DNA from: Thiotrichaceae bacterium | GTDB taxonomy: Bacteria > Pseudomonadota > Gammaproteobacteria > Thiotrichales > Thiotrichaceae | NCBI GenBank assembly: GCA_027024625.1 | Contig: JALVRY010000209.1 | Coordinates: 1-15,463, forward strand | Direction: 5' to 3' | DNA length: 15,463 nt | Shown: positions 1 to 5,783 of the stretch, piece by piece | Layout of the letters: each line of letters begins with the position of its first letter | How positions within the stretch are numbered: the stretch's first letter is position 1 | Position numbers and translations under genes: made by a program | The notes under the pieces: model-generated | Databases searched by the model: none | The model's input: the letters and a program-made list of their open reading frames with translations, nothing else | What the model was told of the DNA's origin: nothing

Positions 1-76
1 CTGCCTCGCGGCAACGCAGTTACTTTCAGCTACAGGGCTATGGCTTTCCCTGACATGGACTTTCACCATGCTAATT
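1..76 (-). mobile_element. possible 5' end of a group II intron (runs off window)
   Basis: Read on the minus strand, this stretch contains GGTGAAAGTCC, then a CAGGGAAAGCC...AGCCCTG pairing, then GTAGCTGAAAGTAACTGCG and CCGCGAGG. These resemble the conserved 5' part (domain I) of bacterial group II introns, which is recalled by eye and not aligned. The intron body and its reverse transcriptase would lie to the left, outside the window. A clear GTGYG 5' splice-site motif is not visible, so the boundary at about 76 is approximate. It could instead be an unrelated structured repeat. Confidence 0.33.
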
Positions 77-97
77 AAAACGCCTTCGAGGGCGTAC

Positions 98-121
98 CGT
101 TCCCAAATAAATTTGGGAACG
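98..121. repeat. GTTCCCA/TGGGAAC palindromic hairpin
   Basis: A perfect inverted repeat has ten-base arms (98-107 and 112-121) around a 4-base loop. Similar GTTCCCA...TGGGAAC palindromes are scattered between genes in several gammaproteobacteria, so this is probably a REP-like extragenic element. It lies beyond the 3' end of the minus-strand operon and could also stabilise or end that transcript, though no T-run follows on the minus strand. Confidence 0.6.
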
Positions 122-145
122 AGCTTATATCTGCTCTCCCCGTAG

Positions 146-214
146 GTCGGATTAGATGCACTTATGCCACAAATTTTGATTTTGTACTTTGCTTTGTGTG
201 CATCGTAATCCGAC
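146..214. repeat. GTCGGATTA...TAATCCGAC inverted repeat
   Basis: The left arm at 146-160 and right arm at 199-214 are complementary apart from one extra base, with a 38-base loop. The GTCGGATTAG...CGTAATCCGAC arrangement is a recurrent intergenic palindrome in gammaproteobacterial genomes (from memory). The rest of 122-307 is non-coding, with no promoter or RNA gene that I can recognise. Confidence 0.55.
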
Positions 215-307
215 GATTCGTGGCACATTCTTGTCGGTTTACGACACACTCAAACATTGTGCCTGATTTTAGTTTGTTAGTTTTGTGTGTCTAAGCCGAC
301 CTACTCT

Positions 308-3076
308 CTACTTTCTTATCAATTTCCGCAATCCAGCCCATAGCCCTGACCGTTGCGGCTCCGCTTTCGCAACTGTCTGGTCTACTGGCTGGCTTGCTCT
401 TTCTTGCACTTGACTTACATGACCTAGAAGAAGGCGGAAACCAAGGTTGTCGTAACGATTATCAGGCGAATCGGGGATACGGTAGGCAGAACGCACGTTC
501 CTGCCGCCGTCGAACCACGAGCCACCACGCAGAACGCGGTAAGAGCCTGTTTTCACCCCTTTCGGATTAGTCGCTGCTTGTTTACCTAAATGTTCTTGCC
601 AAAAATCTTGACACCATTCCCATACATTTCCGTGCATTTCATACAAGCCCCATGAGTTAGGTGGTAAAGATTTAAGTTCTACTGTTTTACGACGGTACAA
701 GCCTTTTTCTCCATCTGCATAAGGATAACTACCATTATAATTAACCTGTTTAGGCGTTATATTCTCCCCAAAAGAAAAGGGTGTTTGTGTGCCTGCTCTA
801 CAGGCATATTCCCATTCCGCTTCATAGGGGAGTCTTAATAGGGCTAAAGACGGTTCTTTTTGTAATTGTTTGATAAAGGCTGTTGCATCCTCCCAACTAA
901 CATTCTCCACAGGTCTATTATCACCTTCACCTTTAAAACTAGCGGGATTTTTGCCTGTCACCGCTTTCCATAAGGCTTGTGATACAGCAGTATCGGCTAA
1001 CCAAAAACCTTGTGTTAAGGTGACTGGGTGCAAGTCTTCATCATAATAACGCCCTGCTTCATTTTCTGGTGAGCCCATTATAAACTGCCCTGCTTCTATC
1101 CAACGAAAGCGTTGTATAATGCCTTTTATGTCGATGTCTTGATAGGCTCCATATTTATCACGTTTGATGTTTTTAGCTAATACGGCATCAGGGAACCAAA
1201 AGCCGCGTTGTTTTTGCCCTTGGCTATTGATTTTTTCTGGATGCCAATAGTAGCGGCTACTGCGATCTCCTAGTCGTGTTTCAATAAATAAGCCGTGCTG
1301 ATTTTGCCCTATATTTTCTGCAAAGCTGGGGCGTTGTATGGCTTTGAGCTGCCATTGGGTGTTTTCTGCGGTGAGCAGGTATTGTTGGCTTTGGGGTAGT
1401 GCTAATTGCCTATCTTTTGTAATAGGTTGCGGTTTAGCTTCGGCTTGTGTTTGCAGGGTAGCAGGTTGTGTGGCGGTGCTGCTAAATGGCAATAATTGCC
1501 CTATTTCGGGAGGGCGACTGCTGATATTGATTTTGCCTGTATGGGTCGTCTGGCTTAGGTAATACGGCACTTGGGCTTCGGCTTTTGTTTTATTATTGTT
1601 TAGTTTTCTTACATCTAACCCATTCGGCAAGTTCGCAGACCAGATGCCTGCTTGTATTTCATCTTCATAGGCAATGCTATAGGCATCATGCAGTAAATCA
1701 CGCGTGGCAGAATCGCCTTGCCATGCGGTTGTTGCGGTCATGGCAATTAGGGTTCGCAGTTGTTGTTTTAGGGCGGCTTGTTGCTCTGGATTGCTGCTTT
1801 GTTGGTAACTTGCCATAATCGACTGGTAATAATCAATCACCTCGCTTGCTTGTGAGCCTGAGAGTGTCGCTTGGTTAATCGCTTCTAGTTGTTTTAAACC
1901 TGTATAGGCGTGTTTGTGGTGATGCTTGACGATCTTCCAAAATTGTTTTTGCTCTTCTACAGGTAAATCTGCAAATTCCTGTTGATAATCTTCCCGATAT
2001 TCTGCCAATAGGCGAATACCTAAATAGCTTTGCTGTATGCGGTGGTCATTCCAGATAATGCCATCCAGTGCGGCATTGCCCCATTGGAAGGCTAAACGTA
2101 GTTTCCGTAATAAACCTGCATCCACTAATACCAATGGGGAGAGATAGGTTAGAGCCGTTTCAATTGCGGTTGCGTCTATCGGCAGTGTAAAGCCCTGCTG
2201 TTTGACTTGGCGAGATAAGCCTGCGGCTAGGCTTTGCGGTTTGGCGAGTCGTAGCCAGTGTTTTTCTTGGGGTGCAGATTGGGCGGGGCTGAGGCTGAGT
2301 ATTTGGCAGCCTTTGTTTTTTAGGGTTTGCAATAGCTCTTGCCAATCCCAATAGCGTTTGTTGCTGTTGTGTTCGTTGAGGTCGGTAAGTAGCAAAACGG
2401 AAGCTCCATTGATGCGGCGATGCCGTTCTAATCGCTCAATATGGCAGGCTTGTTGTGTACCACTTTGCACAAAGGGCATAGTCTCTACACAGTTTTTACC
2501 CAGTAATATTTCAAGCTGTTTGGCGATAACATCAAAGTCATTCCAATAGGGAAACAAGGCAGGGTGTTTGTCAATAATAATGGTGAGTTGCTGTGGCCAA
2601 TGTTTGACTTGTTGTTTGGGAAGTCTGCGAATGGCTTTGGCTTGCGTCAGCTTTTTAACTAGCTTGTTTTGGTCAATATGTTTGCCCGCTTTGTAATAGC
2701 CTAGTGCATTTAATATTAAGGGGAATAAGTTGGCAGATGTAATCATCGGTTCAGGCGAGTCAAAGACATAAGTGCCTGATTGGGCTTTGCTTAAATCCAG
2801 TACCTTTTGTGGGTCGTTTAAATAGTCTTTATTGCTTTCTTCGGGTTCTGCTAGTTCGGTGATGGATTGTATCTTCCAGAATACGGCTTGTAGGCTTTGT
2901 GCTTTGCTGGTGCTTGTGCTGTTTGTAGAGGTAGTGAGGATACTTTCTGGCGTTGTGGATTTTTTTTGGGTGCTGGTATTTTCAGCCACGCTATAGCCTA
3001 GCGTTTCTGCCAAGTCATTGATGTGTTCTTTGGCTTGCTCACTGGCGTGCAGTAAGGCGATGCGTCCCCATGCCAT
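308..3076 (-). CDS. vWA-like / FGE-sulfatase (C-type lectin fold) protein, MoxR-system partner
   Basis: This 922-residue protein has an FGE-sulfatase domain at about residues 655-885. Its landmarks are FRWIEAGQFIMGSP, RPVENVSWEDA, RLPYEAEWEYACRAG, GLYEMHGNVWEWC and RGGSW...GFRL. The N-terminal half has a Rossmann-like pattern at about 160-280 (LTIIIDKH at 164-171, VLLLTDLNEH around D232) that resembles a degenerate vWA domain. A Gln/Thr/Pro-rich linker lies between, and a basic tail follows the domain. The start chosen is the ATG at 3076, one base after the stop of the AAA fragment. An ATG ten codons upstream would overlap that gene. There is no signal peptide, so it is probably cytoplasmic. 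Proteins of this build pair with MoxR AAA ATPases in sensor or conflict-type systems and are frequent DGR targets. A sulfatase-maturing role is unlikely, because the fold here is usually a binding module. Its MoxR partner next door is broken. Confidence 0.85.
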   Translation of the reverse strand: MAWGRIALLHASEQAKEHINDLAETLGYSVAENTSTQKKSTTPESILTTSTNSTSTSKAQSLQAVFWKIQSITELAEPEESNKDYLNDPQKVLDLSKAQSGTYVFDSPEPMITSANLFPLILNALGYYKAGKHIDQNKLVKKLTQAKAIRRLPKQQVKHWPQQLTIIIDKHPALFPYWNDFDVIAKQLEILLGKNCVETMPFVQSGTQQACHIERLERHRRINGASVLLLTDLNEHNSNKRYWDWQELLQTLKNKGCQILSLSPAQSAPQEKHWLRLAKPQSLAAGLSRQVKQQGFTLPIDATAIETALTYLSPLVLVDAGLLRKLRLAFQWGNAALDGIIWNDHRIQQSYLGIRLLAEYREDYQQEFADLPVEEQKQFWKIVKHHHKHAYTGLKQLEAINQATLSGSQASEVIDYYQSIMASYQQSSNPEQQAALKQQLRTLIAMTATTAWQGDSATRDLLHDAYSIAYEDEIQAGIWSANLPNGLDVRKLNNNKTKAEAQVPYYLSQTTHTGKINISSRPPEIGQLLPFSSTATQPATLQTQAEAKPQPITKDRQLALPQSQQYLLTAENTQWQLKAIQRPSFAENIGQNQHGLFIETRLGDRSSRYYWHPEKINSQGQKQRGFWFPDAVLAKNIKRDKYGAYQDIDIKGIIQRFRWIEAGQFIMGSPENEAGRYYDEDLHPVTLTQGFWLADTAVSQALWKAVTGKNPASFKGEGDNRPVENVSWEDATAFIKQLQKEPSLALLRLPYEAEWEYACRAGTQTPFSFGENITPKQVNYNGSYPYADGEKGLYRRKTVELKSLPPNSWGLYEMHGNVWEWCQDFWQEHLGKQAATNPKGVKTGSYRVLRGGSWFDGGRNVRSAYRIPDSPDNRYDNLGFRLLLGHVSQVQERASQPVDQTVAKAEPQRSGLWAGLRKLIRK
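352..373. repeat. GC-rich hairpin downstream of the variable patch
   Basis: GTTGCG at 352-357 pairs with CGCAAC at 368-373 around a 10-base loop. A competing smaller hairpin GCGG/CCGC (355-358 with 361-364) sits inside. It lies in the C-terminal tail codons of the FGE gene, about 60 bp downstream of the variable patch. DGR targets often carry a short GC-rich hairpin just 3' of the variable region, so the position is suggestive only. Confidence 0.35.
437..540 (-). other. candidate DGR variable region in the FGE domain
   Basis: This encodes residues R847-F880 with the frame RGGSW-(variable)-RSAYR-(variable)-PDNR-(variable)-GFRL. In the three variable clusters the codons are TTC GAC GGC GGC, then ATC CCC GAT TCG, then TAC GAC AAC. 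Nine of these eleven end in C, as expected if AAC codons of a template had their adenines randomised. The patch is 61/104 G+C against 35/100 at 661-760 of the same gene. No template repeat or DGR reverse transcriptase is in the window. Confidence 0.5.
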
Positions 3077-3077
3077 G

Positions 3078-3625
3078 TTAGTCTTCCGCTTCTTTTTGAT
3101 AAACAAATTGGCTGATGCTGTCTAAACGGTCTTTTTGCTCGGCTTTGTTGAGTTGCGATAGCGGGCGAAGTAGGTCGAGGTATTCGGCTAAACTTGGGGG
3201 GTAGCGTTTGTGGCTTTTGCGGTCTTTCCAGAGGAGTTCGGCTGCATCGCGGTAAACGTCATCAGTAATGCTATCTGCAAAGTGCAGTTTGCCCCGTTTG
3301 ACGAGCCAATCAATTCGGGATTCGCCTTCGTCCATTTTTAGGGTATGGGTATAACAGCGACGCACTAATGCCGTTGGTAATTCGCGTTCTTCATTGGTGG
3401 TGATAATAATCAATAGGCGTTGTGGGTCGGCTTTGATGCGTTGATTAATATAGGGAACAGTGAACTCTAAATCCCCTAAGGTTTGTAATAAGCCATTGGG
3501 CAGGTCTGGGTCGGCTTTATCGAGTTCATCAATGAGTAACACTACGCCATCTTTGCTTTCATCCCAGCCTGCGGGGGCGTAGGGTTGCATGGCTTGAGCG
3601 GCTTCATTATCGGGCAGACATCGGC
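3078..3625 (-). pseudogene. MoxR-like AAA ATPase, 3' fragment lacking Walker A
   Basis: The frame reads DNEAAQAMQPYAPAGWDES, then Walker B VVLLIDELDKAD, then sensor 1 IIITTNEERELPTALVRRC with its arginines, then an all-helical lid. This is the second half of a MoxR-type AAA ATPase. The family is normally about 300-350 residues, and here only about 180 remain. The P-loop (GxxGxGKT) half is gone. The open frame begins after an in-frame TGA at 3651-3653, and recognisable AAA sequence starts near 3615. The first ATG is at 3590. It ends one base before the FGE gene, the normal operon order for a MoxR chaperone and its vWA/FGE client. Without Walker A it should not bind ATP. The junction with the preceding gene fragment indicates a deletion, not a separate short gene. 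Confidence 0.8.
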
Positions 3626-3838
3626 TGGCACTACAGGAATCGCAGATAGCTCAATATAGTTTAATTTGCCATTATTAGCGGCATAGGCAAGGTAGGCAGA
3701 GACTAGAACGATACACCAATTTTTACACGCACTGCTATTGCTTGCCATGCGGGTGATGATCCCTTGGAACATATCAATATGTTTTAATACGGCTTCATTT
3801 TCGGGCGGTAGAGGGTTTTGGTTTTGTGTCTCGGGCAT
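3542..3838 (-). pseudogene. small membrane protein, 5' fragment running out of frame into AAA sequence
   Basis: The 98-codon frame starts MPETQNQNPLPPENEAVLKH and continues with MFQGIITRMASNS, the TM-like CKNWCIVLVSAYLAYAA and YIELSAIPVV. This matches a common bacterial family of about 150-190 residues that I know only as hypothetical membrane proteins (HxxxxQxIIxRMAxNS, two to three TM helices, then a conserved LDAYYL...ER segment). After residue 68 (about 3635) the frame becomes Pro/Lys-rich nonsense, because it reads the AAA gene in the wrong frame to a stop at 3542. About half of the gene is lost. The start is well supported by AAGGAG at 3846-3851 (minus strand), 7 bases upstream. Confidence 0.72.
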
Positions 3839-3845
3839 TTCTACA

Positions 3846-3893
3846 CTCCTTCTTAATTATCAAAAACACGGGGATGTTTCTGCAAGGAGTATA
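3846..3893 (-). promoter_or_regulatory. promoter -10 and RBS of the minus-strand FGE operon
   Basis: On the minus strand a TATACT hexamer lies at 3893-3888, with no convincing -35. It is followed about 40 bases later by AAGGAG (3851-3846), ideally spaced from the ATG at 3838. Transcription would start near 3881 and read all three genes to 308. Confidence 0.45.
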
Positions 3894-4017
3894 GCGGTTA
3901 TTACTGCCCTTGAATAAGTTCGCAGCTATTGCAAACCTTTATAATTCTAACAATGACATAACTATTACCCCTATATTTTACGAGCAGACCATCATTGTGA
4001 GTCGTAGAAAAGATAAT

Positions 4018-4039
4018 AATAACCCCGAACGGGATTATT
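4018..4039. promoter_or_regulatory. HipB operator-like site 1
   Basis: The near-palindrome AATAA-c-CCCG-AA-CGGG-a-TTATT has one mismatched pair. It sits immediately upstream of the weak -35 of hipB. It shares CCCGAA with two further sites placed exactly 50 and 100 bp downstream, which argues for binding by the operon's own HTH protein. Confidence 0.55.
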
Positions 4040-4070
4040 TTGAGCGTATCAGTATCAAGCCTGCTATAAT
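4040..4070 (+). promoter_or_regulatory. extended -10 promoter of hipBA
   Basis: TGCTATAAT at 4062-4070 is a consensus extended -10 element. A weak -35 TTGAGC lies at 4040-4045 with a long 19-base spacer. The start point would be near 4077, giving a 5' leader of about 27 bases before the hipB ATG at 4104. No strong Shine-Dalgarno sequence precedes that ATG. Confidence 0.55.
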
Positions 4071-4089
4071 ATTCCCGAAAGGGATAATA
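4068..4089. promoter_or_regulatory. HipB operator-like site 2
   Basis: CCCGAAAGGG at 4074-4083 with AT-rich flanks overlaps the -10 and predicted start point, so binding here should block RNA polymerase. The outer half-site match is weaker than in site 1. Confidence 0.55.
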
Positions 4090-4103
4090 ATTAGGTTATT
4101 GAG

Positions 4104-4340
4104 ATGCAAAACGACTTTATAATCCCGAACGGTAATATTATTAATTCTGCTCAAGCATTAGGTTCATTCGTTCGGGACAAACGGAAAAAAGATCAATTAA
4201 CACAGATTGAGTTAGCTGAGTTGACTGGTGTGGGTGTGCGTTTTTTATCTGAGTTGGAAAACGGCAAGCCTTCTGTGCAATTGGATAAGGTATTACTGGT
4301 CTTAGCAGGCTTAGGCTTAAAGATTGGTATCGCACAATGA
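4104..4340 (+). CDS. hipB: HipB-like antitoxin, HTH transcriptional repressor
   Basis: The 78-residue protein is typical in length for HipB. A Cro/C1-type (XRE) helix-turn-helix spans about residues 18-75: SFVRDKRKKDQLTQIELAEL, then TGVGVRFLSELENGKPSVQL, then a helix DKVLLVLAGLGLKIGI. The GV-x-x-x-x-LSELENGK turn and recognition helix are characteristic of HipB. It should neutralise the downstream HipA kinase and repress its own operon as a dimer, with HipA as co-repressor. The ATG at 4104 follows the predicted start point by about 27 bases. The upstream region to 3910 is open in another frame but lacks any recognisable protein. The stop overlaps the hipA start by 4 bp (ATGA), indicating coupled translation. 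Confidence 0.88.
   Translation: MQNDFIIPNGNIINSAQALGSFVRDKRKKDQLTQIELAELTGVGVRFLSELENGKPSVQLDKVLLVLAGLGLKIGIAQ
4118..4139. promoter_or_regulatory. HipB operator-like site 3, inside hipB
   Basis: AATCCCGAACGGTAATA lies within codons 6-12 of hipB, with CCCGAA at 4124-4129. It could act as a roadblock or help build a multi-dimer repression complex. It also encodes protein (IIPNGN), so both constraints act on these bases. Confidence 0.45.
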
Positions 4341-5593
4341 AAACGTTGTATGTTTCTTATCAAAATAGTCATATCGGTATATTGAGCATTGATGAACAGC
4401 AATTATATCAATTCCAATACAAACAAAGCTGGTTAGATAATGCGAATGCGTTTGCTCTATCATGTTCATTGCCCTTGCAGAAAGCTCCTTTTGAGCATCG
4501 CTTTTCTTATGCTTTTTTCTCGAACTTAATACCTGAGGGGGACTTACGCTATAAGATTGCTCATTTACTTGGTATATCAGAAGAGAATGACTTTGCTTTT
4601 TTAGAGGCAATTGGTGGAGAAATTGCGGGGGCAATTAGTTTATCGACATCTGTAATTACGCAAGCTGATTTATCGACTAATATACAACGCAATTTATCAT
4701 CAGAAGAATTGGCTTTTATTGTTGAACAACTAGATTCTCAGCCTTTTTTGGTGAATGAAGAAGGTTTGCGACTTTCTCTGGCAGGGGCACAAAACAAGCT
4801 GCCAATTATTTATCAGGATCAGGTATTTGCTTTGCCACTAGGGGGAACAGCTTCTAGCCATATTTTAAAGCCAGACCCACAAAGAAAAAGCATTCCTAAA
4901 CTTGCCGTAAACGAGGCTTTTTGTATGACATTAGCCAAACGATGCCGATTAGAGTCTGCTAGTGTTGAGCTGATTGATATTGCAGATCGCCATTGTGTTT
5001 TAGTGCAACGCTATGATCGCAAAAATAAGCAACGCTTGCATCAAGAGGATTTTTGCCAAGCGATGGGCATTGTTTCCTTTAATAAATACGAGAGTGAAGG
5101 CGGTCCTTCTTTTGCAGACTGTGCAAAGCTAATTAGCCTTTATAGCTCACGCCCTGCGGCTGATAAGAAGCGATTATTGCAATGGACGCTGTTCAATTAC
5201 CTTATTGGTAATGCCGATGCACATGGCAAAAATCTATCATTTTTACAGCAACCTGAACGTGTTATCAGCCCATTTTATGATTTACTTTCAACCGCCATTT
5301 ACCCTGAACTCAATCAACGAATGAGTATGAAAGTTGGTGGCGAAAATCGACCAAAATGGATAATGAAAAGGCACTGGGAAAAATACTGTGACGTGACTCA
5401 GATTCCTTTTAGAATGCTACAACGTGAGGCTAGCAGCCTTATTCGATTGATGACTAAGGAGGCTGATTTATTAGCCGAAGAGACTGTCTTTTTGGAACAT
5501 AACGATGTAACGAGTCAGATAAAAAGCATAATTCAAGAAAGGCAGAGTTGGTTAACTTTACGACTTAAAGCTAATATCAAAAAAGGTGCATAA
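4337..5593 (+). CDS. hipA: HipA-like serine/threonine kinase toxin
   Basis: This 418-residue protein is full length for HipA (about 400-440) and includes the N-terminal subdomain (residues 1-105) that is split off in HipBST systems. Recognisable elements are LSLAGAQNKLP at 146-156, whose S147 matches the autophosphorylated loop serine (Ser150) of E. coli HipA; SHILKPD with K178; VLVQRYDR at 221-228; HQEDFCQAMG with KYESEGGP at 235-256; GNADAHGKN with catalytic D294; and FYDL with metal-binding D315. All kinase residues are present, so it looks active. In E. coli HipA phosphorylates glutamyl-tRNA synthetase and triggers the stringent response. The target here is inferred, not shown. It is translationally coupled to hipB. 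The operon sits directly upstream of mucD, where other gammaproteobacteria may carry algU-mucABC. Confidence 0.92.
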   Translation: MKTLYVSYQNSHIGILSIDEQQLYQFQYKQSWLDNANAFALSCSLPLQKAPFEHRFSYAFFSNLIPEGDLRYKIAHLLGISEENDFAFLEAIGGEIAGAISLSTSVITQADLSTNIQRNLSSEELAFIVEQLDSQPFLVNEEGLRLSLAGAQNKLPIIYQDQVFALPLGGTASSHILKPDPQRKSIPKLAVNEAFCMTLAKRCRLESASVELIDIADRHCVLVQRYDRKNKQRLHQEDFCQAMGIVSFNKYESEGGPSFADCAKLISLYSSRPAADKKRLLQWTLFNYLIGNADAHGKNLSFLQQPERVISPFYDLLSTAIYPELNQRMSMKVGGENRPKWIMKRHWEKYCDVTQIPFRMLQREASSLIRLMTKEADLLAEETVFLEHNDVTSQIKSIIQERQSWLTLRLKANIKKGA

Positions 5594-5608
5594 TGATTAT
5601 GCCCCCTT
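5583..5608 (+). terminator. hairpin at the hipA stop codon
   Basis: GCATAAT-G-ATTATGC (5588-5602) is a perfect palindrome spanning the hipA stop, and it can be extended by AAAGG pairing with CCTTT. Only three Ts follow, so rho-independent termination would be weak. It may only mark the transcript end. The remaining gap to 5783 holds the mucD promoter and nothing else recognised. Confidence 0.35.
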
Positions 5609-5688
5609 TACTTCGGCTATGCTCAATACAGGACGCAGAAATTTAATAAGTGAATGTCTATAACACAGACTTCCTTACATATTTGTAA

Positions 5689-5697
5689 TGTTATAAT
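5689..5697 (+). promoter_or_regulatory. extended -10 promoter of mucD/degQ
   Basis: TGTTATAAT is a perfect extended -10 (TGnTATAAT). No good -35 lies 16-18 bases upstream (TTCCTT at 5671-5676 is 15 away). The start point would be near 5704, giving an 80-base leader. No RpoE-type GAACTT/TCTGA motif is visible, so basal sigma-70 expression is the likely mode. Confidence 0.5.
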
Positions 5698-5783
5698 CCG
5701 CCCATTTTAGCTGATACTCATTGAAAATATGTTTCAAACCCCTATCATTTCACTAATTCAATCATTATTAAATAGGTTCTGAA

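Noticed and set aside
1338..2549. several plus-strand open frames of 63-77 codons inside the FGE gene
   Set aside because: They lie antisense to a well-supported coding region, have no ribosome binding sites, and are Cys/Leu-rich nonsense typical of antisense frames.
308..3076. genuine formylglycine-generating enzyme
   Set aside because: The domain is fused to a long vWA-like part and lies next to MoxR and no sulfatase gene. The C-terminal core looks like a ligand-binding variable region and does not show the cysteine pair of the maturing enzyme.
3910..4122. 70-codon open frame upstream of hipB
   Set aside because: It starts at TTG without a ribosome binding site, and it contains the hipB promoter and two operator-like sites. 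The translation shows no known family. It ends inside hipB in another frame.
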